From contig MU858114.1 of NCBI GenBank assembly GCA_033297075.1, positions 1-64,000 on the forward strand: a stretch of 64,000 nt of DNA. Reading direction: 5' to 3'. Shown one piece after another: positions 1 to 10,252 of the stretch (its first letter is position 1; each line of letters starts with the position of its first letter). The notes under the pieces were generated by a model. That model had not been told where the DNA came from. It did no database searches and worked only from the letters and a program-made list of their open reading frames with translations. A program made the translations under genes and the position numbers. The stretch comes from Rhypophila decipiens. Its lineage: Eukaryota; Ascomycota; Sordariomycetes; Sordariales; Naviculisporaceae.

Positions 1-363
1 CACAAGCGATAGTGCCCTATTGAAACTGCTATATAACACACAATTCTAAGGCTAGCTTGCAGCTTAGAATTTGGCATCCTTTTTAAGGAGGTTTGACCTA
101 GTGGTGTGGTTCTAGATTCCCAAATCGTCACACCTAGTATTCTTTATATCGTATAACGTTAAATATGTCTTTATTATTAATATTTTTTCCTAGTTAAGTT
201 ATCTAGGTTTATTATATATACAAATTCGTGGGGAAAATTAGTAACAAATAATATATAGTTAGCATTATAATATAACTACTATAAGGCTAGGATTTCTTTA
301 CATCGTATAACTAAATCTTTTCAAAGACCACAAAAGGTCATAAGCTCATTCTCAACTGCTACC
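1..363. other. AT-rich gene-free DNA
   Basis: This stretch is strongly AT-rich and has no coding frame. A block near 133-165 (CTAGTATTCTTTATATCGTA) recurs in altered form near 289-320 (CTAGGATTTCTTTACATCGT), so it holds a degenerate direct repeat. It looks like a decayed repeat of the RIP-affected kind common in filamentous fungi. I cannot assign a transposon class. Confidence 0.55.
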
Positions 364-1266
364 TCAAATCAACACCCGAAACTTCAACAAATTCCTCCCA
401 ACAACATCCCCCTTCTTCTTTTCCAACTCCTCTAGATCCCAATTAACAGTTGCAAACCGACCCGAAAGCCACTCCCTCCTCTCCCGAGAGAGCCAAACGA
501 TACTGTCAGCCGCCAACTCGGGCGTGTCCGTCAAAACATGCAACTTATCCTCCGGCATATTCATCGCCAACTCAGTCTTGACACCACCGGGATGAATCGC
601 AATAGCAATCACCCCCTGCGGCCCATACTCTTTATCAATAAACTCGTTGAATCTGCATATCGCGAATTTCGTCGTCTGATAGCCTGATGCGCCCGGGAAG
701 GTGACATGCGCCCCGCCACTAGTGATGTTGATTATCGTCTTGGCTTGAGATTTGAGGAGCAAAGGGAGAAAGTAGCGGGTTACGAGGTAGGTTCCCTTGA
801 TGTTGACTTCCCAGGTGTACCACCACTCTGCAGGGTCCGACTCGGCGATGGGTTTCCATTGCTCCAGGTAGCCTGCGTTGTTGACCAGGACGTCGAGGCT
901 ACCGCCAAGAATCTCCGTCGCGGTCTGGGCAGCCGTGCGGACGGAGTCTTCGGAGGTCACGTCAACTTTGAGGGAATAGACGAGCGGTGCTGGCCGGTTT
1001 GCTCGCTTTGCGGCATCCTTGACGGCTGTCTCGACCTCGGCGAGATCAGATCGAGCGGCGAGCAGAATCTTGGAGCAGCCCGCGATGGCGAAGCTGATGG
1101 CGGTGGCTTTGCCGATGCCCTTGGATGCCCCTGTGATCAGGACCGCCTTGCCTGCTAGGTCAGCTTTGGCGGGATCAATAAAGGGATAAGTATCGTTGCG
1201 TGTGGACGCATAGCTGGCCACCGCCGGCCAGTTGGTTCCGGCCAAAAGGGGGTCTTGCGCCTCCAT
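364..1266 (-). CDS. Short-chain dehydrogenase/reductase (classical SDR)
   Basis: An intronless 300-residue protein that should catalyse NAD(P)H-dependent carbonyl or alcohol oxidoreduction; the substrate is unknown. The Rossmann motif TGASKGIG lies near residues 45-52. NNAG follows in the middle, then the active-site YxxxK as YQTTK, and HPGG after it. These are the ordered hallmarks of classical SDRs. There is no signal peptide, so it is probably cytosolic. The start is the ATG at 1266, which gives a normal family length. The N-terminal TYPFIDP motif and the C-terminal lysine/glutamate-rich tail resemble the second SDR at 8054-9333, so the two are probably paralogues of one fungal subfamily. 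It is bordered by AT-rich DNA on its 3' side. Confidence 0.93.
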   Translation of the reverse strand: MEAQDPLLAGTNWPAVASYASTRNDTYPFIDPAKADLAGKAVLITGASKGIGKATAISFAIAGCSKILLAARSDLAEVETAVKDAAKRANRPAPLVYSLKVDVTSEDSVRTAAQTATEILGGSLDVLVNNAGYLEQWKPIAESDPAEWWYTWEVNIKGTYLVTRYFLPLLLKSQAKTIINITSGGAHVTFPGASGYQTTKFAICRFNEFIDKEYGPQGVIAIAIHPGGVKTELAMNMPEDKLHVLTDTPELAADSIVWLSRERREWLSGRFATVNWDLEELEKKKGDVVGRNLLKFRVLI

Positions 1267-2187
1267 GTCAAGTCAAACTAACTTGTTGAGAAGAAGGAAG
1301 GTTAGAGAGAGTCAGAGATTATGATGCTAAAAAGTCAGGTAAGTGGACAAAGGATAAATAACCAGGAAATCGGGTTCGGTGTCTACTTGTATGATTTCCA
1401 TTGCAAAAGAGTCCGAGGTACATTTAGCGAAATGCGAACTCGCATTGCCCCCTCTTCGATCTTCGTCATGGACATCATTAGCATCGAGCGTATAATCAGG
1501 CGTATACCGTATGAGCTACATATCCGTCCCTTCCAGATGCTACTATTAGTCTTTGGCTATTGGCTACATTTTCGAGCTATTGCCGTCATAGTTGTCTTAT
1601 CTGCTCATCTCCTTGTGTTCATCGACGGAGATAGCGGCTTTAACCCAATCATACACTCTCATCTCGGACATTACCTTTCTCTTAACTCCACGATCATCAT
1701 CAACCGCAAACCGCTGTAATCTTTCCCTATCACCTCTTTATCCGTATATATGCGAGCAAAACTTGAGTGTATAGAGGTAATGATATCGAAAGTAAGGCGT
1801 GAAACTTTACTCTCAAATGCATCGAGACTGCGAATCTAGCCTCACACCAGGGTCATCTCCCCCGGGAGTTCATATAATGTAATTGGGAGTCGGCCGGGTA
1901 CAACAATGAGTTTTGACGAAGCAGGCAAAGGGACATATAGCCCACAGCGATGGGGCGGATATGTAGAGAGGATGGGACACTGGTAGAAAGAAGCAAGTCT
2001 CGGGACCATATATAAAGGGGACGACAAAAATTACACGTTCAAGCGCAAACAGGGAAACAGGGCGTCGCAAATATATTGTATTGTGCAACTAAATCATCAG
2101 GCGGGTTGTGTGACTCTGTCTATTCTTTTTTTGACAGATGAAACACACCGCAATACTCAGCTCGGAGCTCTGTCGTCATTTCGAACC
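1267..2187. other. Intergenic region, no supported gene
   Basis: Short open frames exist on both strands (for example 1321-1719 plus), but none has recognisable domains, sensible composition or splice structure. The first bases form the 5' flank of the SDR gene and the last part is downstream of the orphan gene at 2188. I see no repeat or RNA gene. Confidence 0.5.
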
Positions 2188-3945
2188 TTATTTCTGAGAT
2201 TTCCAAGACCAGGCGAAGTCGTTGGGTTTTGGCGCAGGCTTGGCCTTGACGATAAAACGGTGACTGCCATATTTGTCGATTCTGATCAGCACCATGACAG
2301 GGCCATGGTCGCCGTACTCTCTGCAATTAACGTTCGTCACAACACACTCCAGGCAGTGCCAGATTCCGTGCATCTTTTTGTTTTCAAGATAGACGAGCCA
2401 GTTTTTTCGGTGTACTCGGTCAAGGAAGAGGTCGAGCAGCTGCCGACGTACAACTTTGGAGTCAACAGGCGCACCACCAGACTGATCACATTCTAGAAAA
2501 ATGGGATTGATAAGCCGGAGGGCCTCTTGCTCATCAGTCGAGCCCGAGCTCGCCAGCTCAGCAGATAGTTCCCGATCTGCCAGATGTCTCTTTTTCTCCT
2601 CATGGTCGGCCGGGCCCTCGAATTCGAGGTCGAACTTTAGGATGCTCAGGCCAGCACTTTTGGCATCCCTGATCATGCTGTCGATGGTCACGAAGAATGC
2701 ACCAACCGACTTCTGGTCACAGCCAACGAGACCCTGGGCGGCCTTGACATTGCTGTCAGGAGCCTTGGCCAGCGTCTCGACCCACCAATTGACCGTGTCC
2801 GGATGGTTTCTGTGCAAAAGGACGTCACCACTTTGGTTGTCTCTGCGCTCAAAGATAACCTTCCGCTGGCTAAGTTGGCGCAGCATGTTGTTCACACTGA
2901 CATGGTTAAGCTCAGCCGACGGTTCCCGACCTGCCAAAGATCTCTTCTTCTCCTCATGTTCGGCCGGGGTCACAAATTCGATATCGAACTTGAACATAAA
3001 GCAACCCCTCTTTTTGGCCTCCTGGACCATGGTGTCCATGGTTATGGACAATGCCTGAAGCGACTTTTGATCACAGCCAACAAGACCCTGGACGGCCCTG
3101 ACCCTGCTAGGAGGCTTGGCCTGCGACGGGACGAACCAATTGACAGTGTCCGGATGGTTTCTGTGCAAAAGGATGTCACCCCTGTTGTCTCTGCGTTCAA
3201 AGAAAATCTCCTGCGAAAGTCTTTGTTTCAGCCTGTTGTTGGCACTGGGATCGTCATACTGAAGGTCATTCGGCCTTCGCTTTCGCCTCTCTTGCTCTTC
3301 GATGGGGTCGAAGTCGGCAGGTCTCTTCGCGGGTGCGCTGCTCTGGTGAGTGCGACCGCTGTTGAGATTGCTGTGGCCTCGACCTCGAGTATTGGAATTG
3401 CTGGGGCCTGGACCGCCAGTGTTTGAGCCACTGGAGCCTGGGCCAGCCGGGTTTGAGCCTCTGGGGCGTGAACCACCAAAGTTGAAGTCGGAGCCAGGGC
3501 CAGTGTTTGAGCCACTGGGGCCTGAACCACCAAAGTTGAAAATGTATTTGGGGCCTGGGCCGCCGGTGTTCGAGCCGCTGGGGCCTGAACTACCAAAGTT
3601 GAAAATGAACGTGGGGTCTGGGCCGCCACATGCAGTTTTCGAGCCGCTGGGGCCTGAATCACCAAAGGTGAAATTGCTGGGGCCTGAACCACCAAATTTG
3701 AGATTGTTGGGGCCTGGGCCGCCGGTGTTCGAGCCACTGGGGCCCGAACTACCAAAGTTGAAAATGTACGTGGGGCCTGGGCCGCCACATGCAGTTTTTG
3801 AGCCGCTGGGCCTTAAGCCAGCGGGAGTCTCGTGGCCGGTGTTTGCACCGACCAGAGTCTGACTGATGGTGTTTGGAACAACAGGTGTTGGAGTCTGGGC
3901 GGCCGAACCACTGGGGCCCGGACCACCGATGCTGGGGTCGGTCAT
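2188..3945 (-). CDS. Orphan protein: FG-like disordered N-terminus plus two VNW/AEHEEKKR domains
   Basis: A single-exon gene of 585 residues and unknown function. I start it at the ATG at 3945 (MTDPSIGG); the frame upstream has only a GTG. Residues about 8-190 are low complexity, with repeats of the type FGGSGPSGSNTGGPGP and six Phe-Gly dipeptides. A basic patch (EERRKRR-type) follows. Two copies of one domain then occupy roughly residues 236-341 and 347-459. Each has GD(I/V)LLHRNHPDTVNW, a GLVGCDQKS block, and FKFD(I/L)EF ending in HEEKKR. A distinct C-terminal region of about 110 residues follows. The same domain occurs once in the protein at 21941-23539. The frame has no stop or shift, unlike several neighbours. 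The repeats suggest a disordered or FG-nucleoporin-like segment, but that is resemblance only. Confidence 0.8.
   Translation of the reverse strand: MTDPSIGGPGPSGSAAQTPTPVVPNTISQTLVGANTGHETPAGLRPSGSKTACGGPGPTYIFNFGSSGPSGSNTGGPGPNNLKFGGSGPSNFTFGDSGPSGSKTACGGPDPTFIFNFGSSGPSGSNTGGPGPKYIFNFGGSGPSGSNTGPGSDFNFGGSRPRGSNPAGPGSSGSNTGGPGPSNSNTRGRGHSNLNSGRTHQSSAPAKRPADFDPIEEQERRKRRPNDLQYDDPSANNRLKQRLSQEIFFERRDNRGDILLHRNHPDTVNWFVPSQAKPPSRVRAVQGLVGCDQKSLQALSITMDTMVQEAKKRGCFMFKFDIEFVTPAEHEEKKRSLAGREPSAELNHVSVNNMLRQLSQRKVIFERRDNQSGDVLLHRNHPDTVNWWVETLAKAPDSNVKAAQGLVGCDQKSVGAFFVTIDSMIRDAKSAGLSILKFDLEFEGPADHEEKKRHLADRELSAELASSGSTDEQEALRLINPIFLECDQSGGAPVDSKVVRRQLLDLFLDRVHRKNWLVYLENKKMHGIWHCLECVVTNVNCREYGDHGPVMVLIRIDKYGSHRFIVKAKPAPKPNDFAWSWKSQK
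3375..3800. repeat. Coding minisatellite encoding Gly-Pro-Ser/FG repeats
   Basis: Degenerate tandem units, mostly about 45-60 bp, are built on GGGCCTGGGCCGCC and CCACCAAAGTTGAAA. They lie inside the orphan gene at 2188-3945. All unit lengths keep the reading frame. The array encodes the FG-like low-complexity segment and is a likely site of length variation between strains. Confidence 0.8.
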
Positions 3946-4206
3946 TTTGATTACCGATTGCTTGATCACTTTGTTGTCGTTGTTGGTGTTGTTGTTGGTG
4001 GTGTTTGGAAAGGAAACGACAGGAGAATTTTGAATTTAGAAAGCCCCGTCATGTGAGTGCGCGAGGGGCTGTCCAAAAAGAAGTGGGTCAGCCAGCCGAG
4101 CATAGATGCAGAATTGAGCCAATCAAATGTTGCGCCTTATATGGGACTAAAAGTGGCGTCATGACAGCACAGAGGGGCTGGGTTGAGGGGGGAAAGAAAA
4201 ACACGG

Positions 4207-4575
4207 AAATACCCTAACTAGACTGGAATAATGCATTGATTGGTCAGAATAGATGCCCTGACTTGATAGAGTTGATGCCATGGCCAGACAGGAATATATG
4301 CCTTTACCTACTGGGATAAATGCCTTTACCTGCTAGGAAAGATGGCTTTGAACGCTGAAAATTATGCCTTTACCTGTTGGAATACATGGCTTTACAAACT
4401 GTAATAAATACGTTTAGATGCTAGAATATATGTATTTATCTACTGGCGTAAATGCGTTTACCTGCTGGAATATATGTTGAGACTGGCTAAAGTAAATGCC
4501 CTGACTGGGCTGAAAAGTTAAATTGGACCGCAGTGGTGCCTGCATATGGAAGTAGTGTGTCTGTTTATGAGACCC
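4207..4575. repeat. Minisatellite-bearing dispersed repeat, copy A (degenerate)
   Basis: About 22-28 bp units alternate ATGCCTTTACCTGCTGGAAT-like blocks. The right end (GTGGTGCCTGCATATGG, then TGTTTATGAGACCC) matches the right end of copy D at 47757-48073. The left terminal repeat is not recognisable. This is the most diverged of five copies in the window (see 21195, 23915, 47757 and 55962). Confidence 0.7.
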
Positions 4576-5130
4576 TTTTTCTGTTAGTCCAGTTCACCCT
4601 AGAAGGCTGTATGTGGTCAGGGTCACTGGGAGTTTAGTGTATAGAGATCGGCGTTACCCATCTTGTTCAGGCATGAGCTACCCTCCATTGTTGAATCTTT
4701 CAAGGTCCGCGAACAAGACTTCCGTAACCATAGATTGACGCAGGAGGTTTGAATGTGTGTACCGTGTTCGTTGGCCGCACTTATTAGTCCTTCAAAACAT
4801 CGTGGACAAAACCACTCGTTAGGTAACTGTTTTGGTTAGGATTATGCGTGGCCTTGGATTCAAAGCGTATTGGTGAGTGGCAAGGCTGATCGGATGTTCT
4901 GGTGAAATCTGTGGCTAATCTTTCGCGTGTGTTCGAAAAGAGACAGTGGCTTTGGAGGATGTGAATGCTGTGAATTGTAAACGATCCACGCGCAAAAGTG
5001 TCTATGAATAAATAGCCGGTGACACTCGGGGCTATCCGGCCATGTGCCTAGACTGAGGAGCCAGGAAGTCGGTCCTCACACTCTCGGATTCTCCTTCCCA
5101 GTTTGAGCAACTCAACAGCCCACTACAATC
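4576..5130. other. Intergenic region upstream of the 2EXR pseudogene
   Basis: No open frame or repeat that I can support. It separates repeat copy A from the start codon of the 2EXR gene. Confidence 0.5.
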
Positions 5131-6426
5131 ATGGCGCCGCTTCCCGAATTCCACCCTTTTGCGATTACCTCCGGAGCTCCGCCTGATTATCTGGGAGCCA
5201 TGCCTTCCTAGACGAGTCATAAGATCAGAAGACAATTACTACTGGTCGAGGGGAAGCTCGACATATTGGAACAGGATCAACCGATGGATGCCTGTACTTG
5301 CGCATGTTTGCCGAGAGTCACGCTGGATAGTCTTTCGACAAGGTTGTTGTTCAAGGAAATACGGTATACGCCCTGAACTATACGGTCTACGGCACTGGAA
5401 TACAGGCCATCCATGTATATATATCAAGAGCCCTCCCCCAGGGAGACTCTCTCTCTCTCACTCTCTTCTTAATCTTCAATACAATCTTTCCACCTACTCA
5501 TCTTACCTCGTAACAGTTGTTGCTTCAGGGATGGTGTACGCCGGACCCAAGAAGAAGCACTCAAAAGATGGGGTTCCGTGTCACTTCCCAACAACAAACC
5601 GAGGGCACGCAGAAGTCTCCGGATTCTGGAGACTCGAAAACAAAGCTCTGTATATGCGCGTGGAAATGACCCGTGGTACCAGCCGGACCTCGACATCGTG
5701 TATCTGGAATGGAGCCCGGAAGACACGCCAACGGGAGAACAGCATTGCCTCGACCAACTTGCAAGCTTTATCACTGAACCCAATGCTGGTGACGGTCCCA
5801 AGTCGATAAAACTGGAAGTCTTCTTCCCATACCGTAGGATCTACGGCTCCATGGCCAGGCATCTATCCACAACCCTTCGACTTGCTATTTTATCCCTGAA
5901 ACGGCATCCAGAATATTATGTCATCCTCGGTTGTGTTGATATCTACGTCAAGAAATCGGCAGCCACACGCTCTGGGCTTTTCGGGCATCTAGGTGACGAG
6001 CCTATTCAGCTAGTCGACCCAAGGGATAAATCCGCACTCGAAGGGCTTTTGCTTCTGCTAAAGAATCACGGCGATAATGACCAATCCACCAGGTCCCGGT
6101 TGAACCGTTTCTTACGAAGACACGGAGCTTCAAGTGTTTTCGCAGTTGATCGCCTCTGTTCCGCATTGACAAAGTTATGGATTATCCTCTGCATATGGAA
6201 ATACCGCCTTGATCCTTTGAGGCAACATCCACCTCTTTGGGGCTCATATGGGTCAACGCCGGTCCAATATGGGAACACAGAGTCATTCGAGGCTGTGCCA
6301 CAATGGTGGATAAAAGAATTTAGAACGCTCGTTCCTAACAGGAAAAACGAATGGGTAATGAAGACGATCAATGAAATGCCGAAATTTCATCCAAAGATCA
6401 TGATTAGGCTTGTTTCAAGGAGTTAG
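5131..6426 (+). pseudogene. 2EXR-domain protein, frame broken twice
   Basis: The start MAPLPEFHPF at 5131 and the following RLPPELRLIIWEPCLPRRVI together form the N-terminal signature of fungal 2EXR proteins, followed by HVCRESR. These proteins are common in filamentous fungi and of poorly known, possibly protein-interaction, function. The signature is split by one extra base in the T4 run at 5157-5160. A second shift lies at the A3 run 5664-5666: the upstream frame reads ALYMRVE and the downstream frame continues NDPWYQPDLDIVYLEW, which is typical for the family. The rest stays open to the stop at 6426. With both shifts corrected it would be about 430 residues, perhaps less if an intron near 5415-5529 is real. 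Both breaks fall in homopolymers, so sequencing error is a live alternative to pseudogenisation. Confidence 0.72.
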
Positions 6427-6605
6427 GGAACTTGAGAATATTCAGCAAGATCTATAACCGTTCTATCCAGGAGCCAGTGCCCATAGAATAGATTACCAGT
6501 CATAGCAATCAACCTCAACGTTTCCTCTTAGCCCCTTTTCGGCTTTTCCTCGAATCCACAGGATTCTCTTTATATGTTTGCGTTGAATCAAGTGGTTCAT
6601 GCCAA

Positions 6606-7030
6606 TCAGAAGTCTTCCAATCTGTAAACACTGTATGAAGGTTCTTCGTATGGATGTGCTCTGAATATTTGCCTTGTATGTCAGCCACAATATCATTAAT
6701 CACAAACCCTCCATGGGAATTTTAAAAGATAAAAAGGAACACGTACTTCTTCAGAGCCTTGACTGCAGCCCGCACTACACTCTCACCAACACAGAGTGTC
6801 TCGACGCGGGCCTCTTGTACGGTTTCGATCTCGCCGGGTTTCCCAATATGCGGGTTAGCGCCGGCTCCCGGACGGAACTGGCCCGTTCCGATGACGGTCC
6901 AGCAGCACTCGGTGTACTCGGGGTATCGTCCCGCCCCCGCCGCAAATATCGCGCTCTTACAAGCTTCGAGGGCCGGGACAGGGACGCTGAAGACCAGCCG
7001 GAACCGGGCTGCTGCAGTCGCGGCGGCCAT
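6606..7030 (-). CDS. NIF3/YqfO-like small protein (PII-like domain)
   Basis: A two-exon gene: 6747-7030, an 86-bp intron with donor GTACGT and acceptor TTCAG, then 6606-6660. The product is 112 residues. It begins MAAATAAARFRLVFSVPVPA and contains EAGAGRYPEY-type, GTGQFRPGAGANPHIG and AHPYEEPSYSVYR blocks. These match the PII/CutA-like domain inserted in bacterial YqfO-type NIF3 proteins, here free-standing as in many fungi. The splice is strongly supported because it joins ALKK to AHPYEEP, which is continuous in the family. No signal peptide is present. The molecular role of the stand-alone form is not established. The start is the ATG at 7030; a longer upstream frame has no family similarity. 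Confidence 0.88.
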
Positions 7031-7453
7031 CCTTTCTAGTTTCTCTGACTGGTGTGTATGAGAGTTCGAATCTTGAAGGCGTCGTTGGTGACCTGACCGT
7101 ATGGATAAAGTATGAACCGCCGTTTGGGTTGTCACGATCGGGTGACCCCGCAGATGAAGCACGATGATGATAGGTGGGGATGTCGGATAGATAGCCGCCG
7201 ACTTCCAGTATGACAGGGGTGTTGCAGTGGTTTCACTGCTCCTGACTCCTGTAGCAAACACCATGCACAATAATTTCCTCCAATTTCCGTTTTCCGAGCC
7301 CTAAACCATCAAGCCCGTGATCCGCTCCTGTTCCTTTCCCATTTTGGTGTATCGCCATCGAAAACAGCTCTGATCGAGTGCTGAGCATCAGTAATCGCAG
7401 CAACGTTTCTATTTTCTCCCATCTCGCCCACTTGCACGACGCTCCACACGAGC

Positions 7454-7944
7454 ATGGGCACCTCTTTCGTGCACGATGGTTACCCTACTGAACGGTACCA
7501 GTATGGTGATCTCCCAACCGAAACATCATTTAGAATTCTTGAACTCCTTCCAGGAAAGGAAGATGAGCCGATATCATGTTTGTTGTCCCTGGTCGACCGC
7601 TCAGAACCATCTGGGGTACCTCACTTCGCAGGCATATCATACGCATGGGGGGATCCAACCATTAAAGCACCCGTAATATGTCATGGCAAGCGGGTGGAAG
7701 TGACGAGAAATCTCCAGCGAGCGCTTACTCACTTGCGATTTCAGGACCGTTCGAGATTTCTGTGGGCTGAGGCTCTCTGGTGAGAAGCTGGTCAAATCGT
7801 TGCTAGCAATGTGATAGCGAGTCTAACGACCTCATTAGCATTGACCAATCTCGAAACACAGACCGCAATCACCAGGTTAAACAGATGTCCATATCTACCA
7901 ACTAGCCGTTTTCTATTTTTGTTCATTGCTTGGTGGTAACATTG
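7454..7944 (+). pseudogene. HET-domain gene, N-terminal fragment
   Basis: The frame starts at the ATG at 7454 and encodes the opening half of a HET (heterokaryon incompatibility) domain. It has GISYAWGDPTIKAPVICHGK, then LRFQDRSRFLWAEAL. A 59-bp intron (7780-7838, GTGAGA...CTAAC...TTAG) joins this to CIDQSRNTDRNHQVKQM, the expected continuation. One base is then missing, so the conserved SHIYQLA block is read in another frame and a stop follows. Nothing of the remaining HET domain or the C-terminal part lies downstream. HET proteins trigger non-self recognition and cell death in fungi; this piece could not do so. A related second-half fragment lies on the other strand at 9908-10252. Confidence 0.78.
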
Positions 7945-8053
7945 GCATATCCTGTGTGACAAGACCGACGTACCTGACTATACATCCGCATCCCGTTATT
8001 CAAATATCTAAACACAAAATTCCTAACTATTGCCATTCTTCCGAAGCGCAAAC

Positions 8054-9333
8054 TCAAAAGCCCGGGAACTCAAATGCATCCTTCCCCTCCCTCCGCTCCT
8101 CACCCGGTGGTGGCAGATCTGCATTATCGACCCCTCCCAGGAAAGAAGTGTGCAGCATGTAGAGCGTGTTCTTCTCTCGGATGAGATGATCACGTTGTGC
8201 GAGCACATCCTCCAAGTCATGGCCTACGTCAAAGTAACGACCCCGTAAACAATCCTTTGCTATACCAGTGGCCAGAGCAACGCAGACCATCCCATTAAGA
8301 TATGGAGAGTCGTCATACAGCCCTGAGCTCAAGGCTGAGGCGAAGAACGGTTGGGCAGAGGCTGGAAGCACAGACACCGAGGTTTGAGAGTATTCTAGAC
8401 CAGTCAGTGTCAGCGGCGTCTTGAATACCAAGTTAATCGAATACTGTGGACAGTTGGGAGAACAAACTTTTCAACGTCATGGCGGACTTTATCCCCCCTG
8501 GGTGCAGTGAGTATAGATGGATGTTTTCGCCAAGGCCCTCGACATCCATCTCCTTCTGTACGCAGCTCGTGAGGTTGATCAGGGCTGCTTTGGACGCGCA
8601 GTAACTAGTGCTATAAGGTATAGCAACAGTCCCAGCCCGGGACGAAATATTCAAGACGCAGCCCGAGCTCTGGGTTCGAAAGTGCGGGAGGACGAGGCGC
8701 ATGAGATAGTACGGGCCGTGCAAGTTGACGGCTGTGTCGTAGACGAAGTCTTGGGGTGACTGGGCATCCATCTTCATCGCGCGTGAATGTTAGGAACGTG
8801 GTTGAGGACAAAGCGAAGAAGGCTGACATACAGGACCCAGCCCATTTGCGCCGGCGTTGTTAATCAAGATGTCCACTCGCCCGTGTATCTCGATTGTCTG
8901 TGTCACTGTTCTTAGCCACAGCATCCATCGTCAAGCGGGGATATACGACCAACCTGCTTCACCAGATCATCACACCCCTCAAGCTGGGCAACATTGCACT
9001 TGATAAATAAAACATCACTCGCACCAAATTTCAAACATCGTTCTTTCAGCTCCGGGGGCGGTGGCGTATTGTTATAAGTGAGGACGAGTTTTGCACTGGC
9101 TACTGCGAACGATTCCGCCAGCCCTTTGCCGATCACCCCGGAGGCGCCTGGTTGAATGTCTGTTAGCGATGCCAATATCCAAGTACCCTGATGATGAGCA
9201 TGGAGGGAATACCAGTGATGATGGTGACCTTGTCTTGTAAAGACCCCCGAAACTTGGTGGGGTGGATGAAAGGGTAGACATCGCAGTGTGTGCGGGGAGC
9301 AAATTGGGCGGGGATCTTTGGGTGTTCAGCCAT
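8054..9333 (-). CDS. Short-chain dehydrogenase/reductase, five exons
   Basis: Exons are 9213-9333, 8954-9147, 8832-8897, 8468-8771 and 8054-8394, giving 341 residues in frame. The product reads TGASGVIGKG for the nucleotide-binding motif, then VDILINNAGANG, ISSRAG, the active-site YCASK and HPGGIK. It is therefore a classical SDR with intact catalytic residues. The last intron (donor GTTTGT, 73 bp) is the least certain; it was chosen because it restores the frame of the conserved GRYFDVGHDLE tail. N-terminal DVYPFIHP mirrors TYPFIDP in the SDR at 364-1266. The gene sits between two oppositely oriented HET fragments, which suggests rearrangement here. The substrate is unknown; no secretion signal is present. 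Confidence 0.85.
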
Positions 9334-9907
9334 CTTGGGGCAGTAGCGCTCTGGATCGCGAGAGGGTTAATTGATTGATGTTCTGAAATAGCTTCTGGTA
9401 TCCTCAGAGTGGCAGAGATGGTTGCAAATCAGGATGGTGGCTACTTCTAGGGATTGAAAAGTGAACGTGGTTGCCGATAATAATGTCGCAGCGTCGCCTG
9501 GCCGAGTGGTTCTCGGCAGTTATTAAAACGGGCGGGCAGTGGGGTAATCTACCCCAAGTCTGGAGCTTGCTGTTCGATCGGAGTAACACAACCGGTGAAA
9601 TACCTAGGTGATATGTGACAGGTATTTGTACACTGCGAGAGAATACCTGGTACCGCCAAACAAACGACGGGAGGTAGGTCCAGGTGGGTGCCGGTGAGGC
9701 GTATGAGAGAGTCCCGGTCTAGACCTCACCGAATCCTAAATACTTATTACACCCTACCAAACTATTTTCCGCCGCAAAAAGATTTCGGATTTTCTCTAGC
9801 TCCTCCGCTCTGGACCTCGACGAATTCCCACTCGGTCGACAATAGGCACGAGAAAACGCTCTCCATTTTCCTCATCGATTGATCCTCCGAATCCCCCGGG
9901 CAGGACA

Positions 9908-10252
9908 TCAAGATGGCTCGACACGGGCCCACTCGGTAGATTCGAACCCGCAGTGAACAATACGGTTTCGGCAGGCTTTGAGCTCCTGGATCACCCAGGC
10001 TCAAGTATAGTATGGGTGAGAGTAGAGCCATACAAGAGCTTTCCAGGCACTGTCGTCGATCGAGATGGGAAATTTGCTGGGGAGGGGCAAACCCGACCGA
10101 TTTGCGAATATTACCTCTTGGTAGATGTCCTTTTTTGCTCCCAGGTCTGAGATAGGCATGTTCAGATGGGAGCAGAGAAATTCCGAGATCGCATTGATCG
10201 CAGATATGGCAGCTTTGCCGTCCATTGCCTCGTTGTCGGGTCCTAGCCATCT
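9908..10252 (-). pseudogene. HET-domain gene, second-half fragment
   Basis: On the minus strand the frame reads RWLGPDNEAMDG, then an AISEFLCSHLN block, then SAWKALVWLYSHPYYT, a TGA at 10001-10003, and AWVIQELKACRNR with IVHCG. The family normally has an Arg where the TGA lies (YYTRAWVIQE), so a CGA-to-TGA change is likely. It corresponds to the second half of a HET region, from WLGPDN through the VWVIQE/VHCG block. A TAG precedes the first residue, and the frame ends in a stop after WARVEPS. No start or C-terminal extension exists. It is the natural sequel to the fragment at 7454-7944 but lies on the opposite strand beyond an SDR gene. Confidence 0.7.

Noticed and set aside
1321..1719. A 132-codon plus-strand frame with hydrophobic stretches.
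   Set aside because: No family similarity, no signal-like start, and it lies in the short 5' flank of the SDR gene; unsupported.
4200..4580. Considered as a CRISPR-like array because of regularly spaced units.
   Set aside because: This is fungal DNA, and the units are a degenerate minisatellite without unique spacers, matching a dispersed element family elsewhere in the window.
9480..9600. A tRNA-like stretch with TGGCCGAGTGGTT (A box) and TGTTCGATCGG (B-box-like).
   Set aside because: No matching acceptor stem or T-stem could be formed, and the B box deviates from consensus. It is at best a decayed tRNA and more likely chance.
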